From NCBI GenBank assembly GCA_965230005.1, contig OZ245934.1, forward strand, positions 124,001-188,000: 64,000 nucleotides of DNA, written 5' to 3'. The position numbers and the translations under genes are program-made. The notes beneath the pieces are model-generated. The model was not told where the DNA came from, made no database searches, and saw only the letters and a program-made list of their open reading frames with translations. This document shows, in pieces, positions 45,818 through 53,682 of this stretch (positions within the stretch are counted from its first letter, which is position 1; each line of letters begins with the position of its first letter). Source of the DNA: SZUA-309 sp965230005. GTDB lineage: Bacteria; Pseudomonadota; Gammaproteobacteria; Pseudomonadales; Azotimanducaceae.

Positions 45818-46279
45818 TCAGGCGTGGATCACGTGTTTCTCGATGTATTGCACATACTCAATGGAAAATCCTGACTTCGCGGCGTTCCATGCGGCCAATC
45901 CCCCTTCATTGTTGAGCCATTCTTCTAAGACACGCATTCTGGAATCGAATACGTGTTTATCCGCGGTGCCCATATCGTGTTGGATGTAAACGGCCTCGAA
46001 GGCGAGCAGCCATTGGCCAATCAAGAATCGGTAGCGTAAGCGGTCTTCCGCAGAAAGGCTGCGATAGTCTGACATGCCTGCGAGGAAAACCCTGGCCACG
46101 TCGGGTTTCTCAACGATCATCGCGTTCATCGTTGCGCCAGACTCCGCCAGAGACTGAACGGATTGCGAACGGGTGGCCTTCGTGTTCTGGCGAATCTGAG
46201 AGGTCAGATAACCCAGAGTCACGATTACACCGATGGCACCCAGAATCTCCCCGATTGCGCCAATCGCCTCCCAGTCCAT
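45818..46279 (-). CDS. single-TM orphan protein, paralogue 1
   Basis: A 153-residue protein with one N-terminal membrane helix (GEILGAIGVIVTLGYLTSQIRQN) and a helical soluble domain. It is one of four paralogues in the accessory region (others at 46427, 54151 and 54806) that share the pattern GE-x-hydrophobic-YL-x-x-QIRQN with basic residues after the helix. A C-terminal WN(A/R)-like aromatic motif recurs (AAWNAAKSG here). Function unknown; the membrane helix plus soluble tail suggests a scaffold or sensor. Confidence 0.75.
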   Translation of the reverse strand: MDWEAIGAIGEILGAIGVIVTLGYLTSQIRQNTKATRSQSVQSLAESGATMNAMIVEKPDVARVFLAGMSDYRSLSAEDRLRYRFLIGQWLLAFEAVYIQHDMGTADKHVFDSRMRVLEEWLNNEGGLAAWNAAKSGFSIEYVQYIEKHVIHA

Positions 46280-46426
46280 GCGCCCTCCGCCAAGATCAAA
46301 GCTTCGAGTCTAGCTCATCAGGTAGGACCATTGCCGGTCGTTAGCTGCCTCGTTGCGACAATCGTTTCCAGGCGAGAGTGACACGCGCGCAGGTACGAGA
46401 CACCTGCCGAATCCATTCCTTTGGCT

Positions 46427-46951
46427 CTATTCACGCAGGGCGGGCTTGATGTCGTCGAAGAACGGATACTGGTCCACGAAAGATGGTTTATCGAACTCTC
46501 TCAGGTGTTCATTCAACGCGGATACGATTGCGGGTGTGAACACGGGAGCTACCTCTTTCCACCATTCGGTGCCACCCGGACTGCTGATCAACTGAGCCAT
46601 CATGTCCATCCAGGGTGTGAGGTTTGCTTCTGATATCAGCCCCTCTTGATGTTGCTGATAGAAATTCTGAACGTGGAGCAACTGGCCAGTCATCACCTGA
46701 TGGAAGAGAAACTTACCCTTGGGATCCAGTGCGCCAAAGTTCACTAAGCCTTGTCGCCATATCTCAGCCTTATCGTGTCCGTCTACGTAGGATCGCTGCT
46801 CTACGGTGTAGGACTCGATCTCGTTCCTCATTCTTTCGGTACGCACTTCCTTAGCGTTGTTCCTTATCTGAATCGTCAGATACACAAGGGTAATGAGAAC
46901 GGCGATACCGCTAACAAACTCACCGATAGCTGCGAGTTCTGACAACGTCAC
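46427..46951 (-). CDS. single-TM orphan protein, paralogue 2
   Basis: A 174-residue paralogue of the 45818 protein. N-terminal helix GEFVSGIAVLITLVYLTIQIRNN, then a helical soluble part, with the C-terminal aromatic pair WWKEV typical of the family. It is separated from paralogue 1 by about 150 bases on the same strand, so the two may be a duplication. Confidence 0.75.
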   Translation of the reverse strand: MTLSELAAIGEFVSGIAVLITLVYLTIQIRNNAKEVRTERMRNEIESYTVEQRSYVDGHDKAEIWRQGLVNFGALDPKGKFLFHQVMTGQLLHVQNFYQQHQEGLISEANLTPWMDMMAQLISSPGGTEWWKEVAPVFTPAIVSALNEHLREFDKPSFVDQYPFFDDIKPALRE

Positions 46952-47216
46952 ACTGAATCCCCACCCAACTTGTCAGTACGGAGGTTAGCGCCATGTCTTG
47001 TCGTTTGTCTGCGAAAGTGTATGGGCCACTTCCTCAATGAGCTGAAACCGGTTTGTCCAAGCGCTGCCTCCCCGGCACGGTTAATGAATTCTATCCACAA
47101 CCTACAAGGGCTGAAAAATATTGGGCGCTTTCAGACCTGACTGGATAATGTCGGCCGATAAAGCCGGTGCGGACCCGCTGATCTGCCTGGTTCGGATTGA
47201 TAGTGAAGGAGAACTT

Positions 47217-47513
47217 ATGATTCTCAGAGTGTTTCGTGCCGTTATTCGCGAAGGTCGAGTTGATGAATTCAGGCAACTGGTCAAGGAACAGTCCATACCG
47301 TGGCTCACGGAGTCAGAAGGCATGCTTGGCTACTTCCCCGGCGAACCATTGGGTGGCAGCGCAAGAGAGTTCGCGATGGTGACGCTTTGGCGCGATTTGG
47401 AATCGATCAAGGCTTTCTGCGGGGACGATTGGAATAGTCCCATTGTCACTGAAGATGAGGAGCCGCTGGTTGAAATGATGTATGCAGATCACTATCAGAG
47501 TTTTGATAAATAG
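47217..47513 (+). CDS. ABM-domain (antibiotic biosynthesis monooxygenase-like) protein
   Basis: A 98-residue ferredoxin-like-fold protein with the ABM pattern MILRVFRAVIREGRVDEF, then EFAMVTLWRDLESIKAFCGDDW. GAAGGAGAA lies 6 bases before the ATG. ABM proteins are small monooxygenases or heme/quinone-binding enzymes; no specific substrate is indicated. It is preceded by 265 bases without a recognisable gene. Confidence 0.8.
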   Translation: MILRVFRAVIREGRVDEFRQLVKEQSIPWLTESEGMLGYFPGEPLGGSAREFAMVTLWRDLESIKAFCGDDWNSPIVTEDEEPLVEMMYADHYQSFDK

Positions 47514-47703
47514 CGGCTTCGCGTCGAGTGACTTGAATTGGGAACGATCAAAATCCTTTTTAACGCGAGCAGTTTTTGAAAAGAGATATGCGTTTGAAAG
47601 AGGTAGGCGCGGTAGGCGTTCGAAGGAAGTGGACGCTGGTGGTCGCACCAATCCAGTCACCTCTCTAGTTACTAGTTCGAGGGTCAGAGCTCCACGCGAA
47701 TCG

Positions 47704-47739
47704 AAAACCCGGCTGCTTTGTTCCGGAAGTCAGCCGGGT
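47704..47739 (-). terminator. intrinsic terminator with bulged A, after beta-helix gene
   Basis: On the minus strand, a hairpin with ACCCGGCUG paired to CAGCCGGGU, a single bulged A and then a CUU/AAG stem, followed by UUUU. It lies 45 bases after the stop of the beta-helix gene and should end its transcript. The stem and the bulged A match the hairpins ending the two RNA elements at 50.0 and 53.2 kb. Confidence 0.7.
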
Positions 47740-47784
47740 GGAAAAGTTAGCGACCGATATCCGCTTACTCTCGCTACTGATTTT

Positions 47785-48651
47785 TCATCTGAAACAGGCG
47801 ACCGGTCCGGAGGAGGTTCCGAAGCTGTTTCCTTTCCAGGTGTTCGCGCAGTCTGGAGATGCTTCCCATAAGTCGACAAGAGTGCTTCCGCCGACCATGT
47901 TGCCTTGAATGACATTGCGCTCAGGGAAGGGCTCCAGGCCCCCGAATTCAAGCGAAAAGACACCGATGGTGTTGTCGTAGACGGTGTTTCCCCGCACGAT
48001 GTTGTGGAGCGTCTCCGTCGCATCGCTGACAAAGCTATTGACCAGCAGGATGCCGCCAGCCGCGTTGTTGCTGACGTGGTTTCCGTTAACCTGATTCTCG
48101 TTTGAGGAATCGATGTTGATTCCCCACTCCCCGTTGTTGGTCGACGTGTTCCCGGCTATCAGATTGTTGTTTGAACGGTTGAAGGCAACAATGCCGAAGT
48201 CTGAGTTTCCGGAAACAATGTTGTCGGTAACCTGATTATCGGATGATCCGATCAGCGTGATTCCATTCTCCGAGTTATTCTGAATGGTCATGCCCGTTAT
48301 GGCGCTTCCATCTGACGTTCTGCCTGGGATGTTCACTATGATTCCAGTCTGAAATCCGGCGATGGTTCCGCCACTGATCCGGGCACCATCTGCCAGAACG
48401 AGTACGCCGTTGAATACCCCTGGCAATCCCTCTATGCGATGTCCGTCGAAGTTCAATTTGACGTTCGGCGCGGTGATCTGAAACGCGTTCAACGTTGATG
48501 GTCCTGGTCCGCATTCGAGATCCTCTTGCAGGATATAAGTAGCGCCCTCGACATCAAGTATCAGGTTACAGCTGTTGATTGGAATGCTCTCCGCCGACAG
48601 CGCACTCGTTGCAAACAACGTTGCGATAACGAAGCTCGTAAATTCCTTCAT
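47785..48651 (-). CDS. secreted right-handed beta-helix protein (NosD/parallel-helix type)
   Basis: A 288-residue exported protein: signal peptide ending SALSA-ES, then repeated asparagine-rich turns (SDNQVTDNIVSGNSDFG, SNNNLIAGNTSTNNG, NENQVNGNHVSNN) typical of right-handed parallel beta-helices of the NosD/pectate-lyase-like kind. Start at 48651 with GGGAGA upstream; the ATG at 48693 gives a longer non-signal N-terminus. It is probably an extracellular or periplasmic binding or polysaccharide-acting protein. A terminator follows at 47704. Confidence 0.82.
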   Translation of the reverse strand: MKEFTSFVIATLFATSALSAESIPINSCNLILDVEGATYILQEDLECGPGPSTLNAFQITAPNVKLNFDGHRIEGLPGVFNGVLVLADGARISGGTIAGFQTGIIVNIPGRTSDGSAITGMTIQNNSENGITLIGSSDNQVTDNIVSGNSDFGIVAFNRSNNNLIAGNTSTNNGEWGINIDSSNENQVNGNHVSNNAAGGILLVNSFVSDATETLHNIVRGNTVYDNTIGVFSLEFGGLEPFPERNVIQGNMVGGSTLVDLWEASPDCANTWKGNSFGTSSGPVACFR

Positions 48652-48836
48652 GTTCAATTCTCCCGGTCGTAGCAGACAGATGCAGGTGTTCAACTCACGT
48701 GATCAGCAAGCTTTACTGCCACCATTCCATCCGTTCATTGGCGGCAATTCCTTTCCAAAACCTCCTGTTTTTCTGTTCTTTGGATCGAAAGGAGGGCAGG
48801 AGAAAATGTCGAGTCAGAAATCATCTATGTGATGCG

Positions 48837-50003
48837 ATGGTGTTGAGGTCAGATGCATCCGGCAGGTCAGAAGACGTTACTTCTGCCTGCGGATTGTTTG
48901 CCGGTGCATGTACACATACTTTACGATCCGGGCGTCATCGCGAGAGCTGTTTTCAGTTGTATAAGTTCGACCTGGTAGAAGCCTTTGCCATCAGTTTGCT
49001 TTGCGCAGGTGCTGCATTGTTCGCATGGGGCCTGCATATGGATCCCCCTGGTTCCATCCCCGAACTGGTATCCGCTCACTTCGGGGACTGGTCACCGGGG
49101 TTTGCGGTTGATGGGCTTCTGCTGCTGGTCATCAATCGGGTGATTCGGAGCAATGAACGTAAAGGTGTGATCAATCAGGTGGGCAGCCTGAGCAATGAGT
49201 TTGCGCTCGATGCCATCAGGCGCTGCCGCGAAGAAGGTTGGCTGGAAAGTGGGATCATGGAGCGTGCACACTTCGCGAAGGCCAGGCTCGCAACTGCAGA
49301 TCTCAGTGGCGCCAAGTTCGCGGGTGTTGATCTGAGTTTTGCAGATCTTTCGCAGGCGGACCTGACACACGCAGATCTCAGAGGCGCGAACCTCACAGGC
49401 GCCAACCTGTCAGGCTCTGATTTGCGTTGGGCAGACCTGACGGATAGCGACCTGCAATGGTCAGATCTCCGCAACGCGCAGCTGGACGGGACATTGCTCA
49501 ACGGCGTGAATGCCGCTTTTGCGTCCATAGACGAGGAACATGTCGACGTTGCAGCCTTCAGCGGTGCTGTCGCAGGTGGATACTTATCAGATCGGCAGAT
49601 CGGCTTGGTCCACAGCAGTTTCGAACAGCTTCTGAGCCTCGGAGCACCGGCAATTGAGCGATTCTATGAAAAGCTCTTTGACGCCGCCCCTGAGCTGCGC
49701 AAGCTCTTTTCGCGGGACATCGACCGTCAGGCCCGTAAATTCCTGCAAAGCTTGAAGCTGATCGTCACCAGTCTTGGCTCAACGGAACGCGCTGCCCCGG
49801 TTCTACGGCGACTGGGAGATCGTCACAGGGGATACGGCGTGGAACCGGGTCACTACGATGTGGTGGGCGGTGTGTTGATCGCTACGCTTGATGAACTTCT
49901 GGAGGAAGCGGCTACAGAGGAGATTCTTGAGGCATGGAGATCTGCGTTTCAGCTGATTGCGTCGATCATGAATCGCCAGGACTCAGAACGCGGGCTCCCG
50001 TGA
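48837..50003 (+). CDS. two-TM / pentapeptide-repeat / globin fusion protein
   Basis: A 388-residue fusion (numbering from ATG 48837). Two hydrophobic segments (about 47-67 and 86-101) precede a helical linker (GSLSNEFALDAIRRCREEGW) known from N-termini of pentapeptide proteins. About 16 pentapeptides A(D/N)LxG follow (about 146-225). Residues 250-380 form a globin domain of the flavohaemoglobin type: B10 Tyr277 in RFYEKLF, E7 Gln298 in DIDRQARKF, proximal His330 in GDRHRGYGVEPGHY, then VGGVLIATLDELL. These are the haem-pocket residues of NO-detoxifying flavohaemoglobins, but no reductase domain follows. The true start may be TTG 48957. I know of no established example of this fusion. Function is probably haem-based gas sensing or NO binding at the membrane. 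Confidence 0.88.
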   Translation: MVLRSDASGRSEDVTSACGLFAGACTHTLRSGRHRESCFQLYKFDLVEAFAISLLCAGAALFAWGLHMDPPGSIPELVSAHFGDWSPGFAVDGLLLLVINRVIRSNERKGVINQVGSLSNEFALDAIRRCREEGWLESGIMERAHFAKARLATADLSGAKFAGVDLSFADLSQADLTHADLRGANLTGANLSGSDLRWADLTDSDLQWSDLRNAQLDGTLLNGVNAAFASIDEEHVDVAAFSGAVAGGYLSDRQIGLVHSSFEQLLSLGAPAIERFYEKLFDAAPELRKLFSRDIDRQARKFLQSLKLIVTSLGSTERAAPVLRRLGDRHRGYGVEPGHYDVVGGVLIATLDELLEEAATEEILEAWRSAFQLIASIMNRQDSERGLP

Positions 50004-50004
50004 T

Positions 50005-50260
50005 TGAAAAGAGCCCGGCCGCCTTTCTGCAGAAGGTCGGCCGGGCCGAGGAGTCAGAGTCCCAAAGGTACTTGGTATCTCTGCCGAACTGCCCCCAAGG
50101 TCGTAGGTGGGAGAGGACTCCCAGGACAGTTCGATGACAAGTTAACAGGAGTTTCGTGTTTTCTCTTGTGAAAAGGCTCACGTTTGACATAAGTCCCGAC
50201 AGCGCTTGCCGCTTCAATGGTTGGAACAACCAGACTCCGTTCCTCGGACTCCAGACGCTT
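50005..50260 (-). ncRNA. candidate structured RNA, copy A (orphan)
   Basis: Duplicated element matching copy B at 53221-53480. On the minus strand it folds as: a hairpin region GGAGUCUGG.../UUCC, a long variable middle, an outer stem GAACUG/CAGUUC enclosing UGGGAG/CUCCCA, and a terminal hairpin at 50013-50046 (CCCGGCCG, bulged A, CCUU/AAGG) followed by UCUUUUC. The conserved bases run through a stop codon in the frame that is open in copy B, so this is not a conserved protein. It lies between the globin-fusion gene and the secreted protein gene. Class and ligand unknown; orientation is inferred from the terminator and from a G-U pair in copy B. Confidence 0.6.
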
Positions 50261-50368
50261 GAAAGATCGTGTTCTCTGCCGAACGTCCACTCTGTCAGCC
50301 TCGCGACAGAACACGGTTTGCAGACCAGGCAGAATCTTCCGCCTAGCGTGATGACAACGGAGGAAATC

Positions 50369-50758
50369 ATGCAGGTACTTGCCAAATTACTTTCAGTGCT
50401 CCTGATCTTCAGCGGCTGTATGCTCACCGGGACGGTACAGGCGGGCTATGTCTACAATGGTGGTGTCGTCGTGAGCGGCTCCTCTGCTCGAGGCAGCGTG
50501 CGTGACGCGCGAGACAATCCCGGCACCATCGAATATATAGGCTGCAGCTACGAGGCGTATCAGAGTGGCAGCGGCTACTTCTTCTGCTCAGCGAGAAGCG
50601 GTTCCGGCACCTATATGTCCTGCTATCAGTACTCTCCCAGCGACAGGCTGCTGATGTCGATCCAGTCGATCAACGAGGCCTCTTACATCGAGTTCCGACG
50701 CGACTCGTCGAATCGATGCTCCATGGTGATCGTTCGAAACTCCTCGCAATACCTCTAG
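50369..50758 (+). CDS. small secreted protein, unknown
   Basis: A 129-residue exported protein: signal (LLSVLLIFSGCMLTGTVQA) possibly with a lipobox-like SGC, then a Gly-, Ser- and Tyr-rich mature part with four cysteines (IGCSYEA, FFCSARSG, MSCYQYS, NRCSMV) likely forming two disulphides. ACGGAGG precedes the ATG. No family recognised. It follows RNA copy A by about 100 bases on the opposite strand to that RNA. Confidence 0.75.
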   Translation: MQVLAKLLSVLLIFSGCMLTGTVQAGYVYNGGVVVSGSSARGSVRDARDNPGTIEYIGCSYEAYQSGSGYFFCSARSGSGTYMSCYQYSPSDRLLMSIQSINEASYIEFRRDSSNRCSMVIVRNSSQYL

Positions 50759-50763
50759 GCGCC

Positions 50764-51267
50764 ATGATTGCTGCCTGGATGAAGACGTCGCTGACCTGCT
50801 TCGCGCTTGCCGTCGCGTTCGTCGCCGGCTACCTGTCCGGTAGTGGCGGCGACACGCGAACGAACCCTGCGGCCGGTGACTTTCGAGGGGGGCAAGGTCT
50901 CGAATCACTACGGATCGAGGACGTGCGAGCGGAGATCGATGTGGCGCTCGCGCAGCACCTTCAACCTCTGTACGCCGAGCTGGCGGCACATCGCGCTGTT
51001 GAGCCGATGCTACCTGCCGCAGAGGCTGTTCCCCCGGTAACTTCGTCGAAGGCGGTCTCGTCGAAAGCAACTCCTCAGTTTGAGCTTGCCATGGCCTTTG
51101 TCGAGGAGCGGCTGGCTTACGGAACGTGGACGGAGGAAGACCAGCAGGCATTTCGTGGGACGATCCAGGGGCTTACTGCCGCCGAGGCCGATACGATACT
51201 GGGCGCGTTGTTTGGCGCCATGAACGATGGTCGGATCGAAGTGCGTACGGATGGCCCACCTTTCTGA
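50764..51267 (+). CDS. membrane-anchored Ala-rich protein, unknown
   Basis: A 167-residue protein with an N-terminal anchor (TSLTCFALAVAFVAGYLSG) and an alanine- and glutamate-rich, helical extracytoplasmic part that may be coiled. A C-terminal block FELAMAFVEERLAYGTWTEEDQQAFRGTIQGLTAAEADTILGALFGAMNDGRIEV (given in part) is more structured. No family is recognised. Starts 5 bases after the previous stop, so likely cotranscribed with it. Start could also be ATG 50779. Confidence 0.65.
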   Translation: MIAAWMKTSLTCFALAVAFVAGYLSGSGGDTRTNPAAGDFRGGQGLESLRIEDVRAEIDVALAQHLQPLYAELAAHRAVEPMLPAAEAVPPVTSSKAVSSKATPQFELAMAFVEERLAYGTWTEEDQQAFRGTIQGLTAAEADTILGALFGAMNDGRIEVRTDGPPF

Positions 51268-51453
51268 GGCCGCCTGGGGTGGCCCCGTGGCGTTTGATCG
51301 CTCAGGCTGTCAGCAACGACCCTGCATTGCCAGCCCTGGCGGACAGAACGAAGCTCCTCGGTGATTGCCTTTGTATCGACGTTCGCGTTCCCATCGGTCG
51401 TAGCGATGAAGCTTCGATGAGTCGTAACGTGGAGCTCGTCGATAACGAGGGTA

Positions 51454-51671
51454 TCACTCGTGCTGGTCCTCCGTCGCGATGGCTGCCCCCAACGCGCCGC
51501 CAATCGCGCTACCTAAGATCGCTTCGTCGCGCCCCCCAGTTCGCTACCTATTGCCGCTCCAACAGCAGCACCTAGGCCAGCACGGATAATCGTTCGCGCG
51601 GGATCTTCGTGAGCGTTTGCCGACATGGTAAAAAGACCGATCAACAGAGATGGCAGCAGTGTGCGGAGCAT
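51454..51671 (-). pseudogene. glycine-zipper protein broken by a frameshift in a G6 run
   Basis: The reading frame from ATG 51671 encodes a signal peptide (LLPSLLIGLFTMSANA-HE) and the start of a glycine zipper (LGAAVGAAIGSELGG), then stops at 51513. One base later in the other frame the expected continuation follows: RDEAILGSAIGGALGAAIATED to a stop at 51454. The switch lies at a run of six C on the plus strand (51532-51537, G6 on the coding strand), where one more G would restore the glycine-zipper consensus. This may be a true mutation, a -1 frameshift, or a homopolymer sequencing error. Confidence 0.7.
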
Positions 51672-52192
51672 GGAAGGTCTCTTTGTTCTCAATTTCGTTA
51701 CCAGTCTCGCGCTAGAAGGCTGAACTTGAGGTGAACGGGCGGTCGACAGCCGCGGAGTTGACGTGCTCAATTGAGAGCTCAGTCACACGGTGCTCGTTCA
51801 GGTCGGCTGTTGACTGTTTTCTTACACCGATCAGGTTTTCACCGGCTACTACTGGGAGAATTTCGCCAGCAAACTCGCCAAGGTAAAGAGTTTGACCGCT
51901 TCTGTGACGGAAGCAGGGTTGATGGAGGGCTGCGTAGACTTGCAACAGAATACGTTGAGCAGGATCCACGGCCGAAGGATTCGCATACAGCTAGGGCCCG
52001 GAAGGCTTTTAAGAAAGACGGTACCGGGCCGAAAGGTCTACGAATCTCTTCGTCCGTGACACGCTTTGATCAGAGGGCGGCCGCTTTCTGAAAGCGGCCG
52101 CGTTTGTGGTCGCAATACCGTTTTCCGACCCTGGCTGCCGCCCAGAAGCGTAGCAGGGATTGGTGCGAACGTGCGGCGCCCAGGCCAGAAAC
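51672..52192. other. 521-base gap without a recognised gene
   Basis: No gene is supported here. On the minus strand an open stretch at 51712-51969 encodes a segment, GEILPVVAGENLIGVRK, vaguely like a CBS-domain pattern; it may be a gene remnant. The region contains a strong hairpin at 52077-52101. Confidence 0.4.
52077..52101. terminator. perfect 12-bp hairpin, possible terminator
   Basis: GCGGCCGCTTTC, one T, GAAAGCGGCCGC: a perfect inverted repeat with a minimal loop. On the plus strand it is followed by GTTTGTGG, a weak T-tract. It lies between a possible remnant and the 3' end of the DUF4382-like gene, and could terminate on either strand. Confidence 0.5.
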
Positions 52193-53179
52193 TCAGTCGA
52201 AATTCACGACAGCTGTTTCACCGGCATTGACCATAACGTTGATGCTTTCTGTGAACAGGATGTCGTTGTCTGCCGGGTCAGGCTCATCCGCGGGCGGCGG
52301 ATTTTCTTCGTCCGGTACGATGTCATCGGTTCCCTGGCAGGTGAACGCGACGGTGTAGTCGCCTGCCTCTACGTAACCGACAGTGTATTCGTATTCCGTC
52401 GTTTCAGCATTGAATCGCACTGGAGCTGTGGCATAGGGATCGTTAACGCCGTCGATATCATCAACTTCGTTCGGAGCCAGGAACACGTACACTTCGTTTC
52501 CTGCCTCGGTGTTGGGATCCGACGTGCATTCCAATGATCCCATGCTGCTCAGAAGTGGCTGGGCAACCGTACCGGTGATGTGTCCGTACTCGGTATCGTC
52601 AACAACCCGCAGGCTCGGCTTCAGCTTGTAGCAATTTGGCTGACCAACCGGATCGGTTAATCCCATGCGGACGTTCCACTCTATCGTGAAGTCGGTTTCC
52701 TGATTGGCTGTGACCACAAATCCGTTACTGAGTTGGAGTCCCCGGGCGCTGGGTATTCTCAGGTCGACCACTCCACCGTCATGAACGACGTAAGACGAAC
52801 CTGTCGTAATTCCGTCGCAAGCAGCATCGACGTCGAAGCGCATCCACTCATATTCGCCCGCTGGTAGTGAAAAACCGTCAACCAGCATTTCGCGGTTAAT
52901 CCCGGTGAAGTCCAGAAGGTTCGTGCATGTATCCGGCATGACCTCGAGTTCAAGGTCAATCGCAGGGCCGTCTACGGGTTTGGCTGACGCACCTTCGAAT
53001 TCGACGCAAACCTCGGTGACGTCATCTATCGGCGCGTCCGACAGGCCGACAGAAATTGTTCCGTTCCCACCTGAATTGTCTGAGCTGCCACCTCCACAGC
53101 CGGTCATCAGCATCGCGAGCAGTGCTAAAGAAGCAGCGACAGTGGAAGTCTGGTTGTTGAATGGGGAATTGCCAGTCAT
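52193..53179 (-). CDS. DUF4382-like lipoprotein
   Basis: A 328-residue lipoprotein: signal with lipobox MLMTGC, a Gly/Ser linker, then a beta-rich domain beginning GTISVGLSDAPIDDVTEVCVEF, the DUF4382 pattern. A second beta domain follows (VEAGDYTVAFTCQGTDDIVPDEE) to the C-terminus. Start at 53179 with AGGTGA upstream is preferred over the long N-terminus to 53434, whose extension is simply read-through of the RNA element. Copy B lies directly upstream on the same strand, so it is probably its leader. Function unknown. Confidence 0.85.
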   Translation of the reverse strand: MTGNSPFNNQTSTVAASLALLAMLMTGCGGGSSDNSGGNGTISVGLSDAPIDDVTEVCVEFEGASAKPVDGPAIDLELEVMPDTCTNLLDFTGINREMLVDGFSLPAGEYEWMRFDVDAACDGITTGSSYVVHDGGVVDLRIPSARGLQLSNGFVVTANQETDFTIEWNVRMGLTDPVGQPNCYKLKPSLRVVDDTEYGHITGTVAQPLLSSMGSLECTSDPNTEAGNEVYVFLAPNEVDDIDGVNDPYATAPVRFNAETTEYEYTVGYVEAGDYTVAFTCQGTDDIVPDEENPPPADEPDPADNDILFTESINVMVNAGETAVVNFD

Positions 53180-53220
53180 TGGTTCGTCACCTAATCGTGT
53201 TGCGATCAAACTTGTTTCAA

Positions 53221-53480
53221 AGCGGCAAATTGCCCGGCCACCATCTTTGCAGATGGTCGGCCGGGTCGAAGAGCGAGCGTCCCAGCGCTCCTCGTGTTTC
53301 TCTGCCGGGCTGCCCCTAAGTGTCGTAGGTGGGAGAAGTTTCCCAGGGCAGTTCGATGACAAGTAAACAGGAGTTACGGGATTTCGCGTGTGCGCCAGAT
53401 CACGTTTCACAACACGCCCACCAATGCTTACCACTTCACCCCTTGGAGCTGTCAGACTCCTTTCCTCGAACCCCAGAAAC
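53221..53480 (-). ncRNA. candidate structured leader RNA, copy B
   Basis: Second copy of the element at 50005-50260, matching roughly two bases in three, without gaps, across most of 250 bases. On the minus strand: a GGAG/CUCC hairpin, outer stem CUGCCC/GGGCAG around UGGGA/UCCCA, and a terminal hairpin (CCCGGCCG, bulged A, CCAUC/GAUGG) at 53233-53265 with a G-U pair that would be an A-C mismatch on the other strand. The hairpin is followed by only a weak U-tract and lies 54 bases before the DUF4382-like start, suggesting attenuation control of that lipoprotein. Confidence 0.6.
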
Positions 53481-53493
53481 TAAGGAACCATCG

Positions 53494-53682
53494 ATGTTTC
53501 ATGTTGAGAAGTCAGAGTATCGAGCAGGGCGGGAGACCATCGTCGTGGTGAATCAATCGGGAAGAAGAGTCGGCAGCGCGTCCGTCAATTTCGTCCAGTG
53601 GATGCACGACTTTGCACCTCGAAAACAGTTGAGGCCGGAGCAGGCTGCGATGGTTGAGTGGTTCGGTAAACAGGCCGCCTAG
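53494..53682 (+). CDS. 62-residue orphan protein
   Basis: A 62-residue protein (MFHVEKSEYRAGRETIVVVN, SGRRVGSASVNFVQWMHDFAP). AAGGAA lies 7 bases before the ATG. It is predicted soluble, mixed alpha/beta, with no family recognised. It is divergent from the DUF4382-like gene; the B element homology ends just before it. Confidence 0.6.
   Translation: MFHVEKSEYRAGRETIVVVNQSGRRVGSASVNFVQWMHDFAPRKQLRPEQAAMVEWFGKQAA

Noticed and set aside
50005..50260. Class I c-di-GMP riboswitch in the RNA element
   Set aside because: Neither the conserved GCAAACC nor ACGCAAAGCC blocks of that class are present on either strand.
50054..50427. Overlapping minus-strand ORFs across RNA copy A
   Set aside because: The homologous frame in copy B differs and contains no family; conservation is in structure, not protein.
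53179..53434. N-terminal extension of the DUF4382-like protein
   Set aside because: The extension is read-through of the structured element and would place the lipoprotein signal inside the protein.
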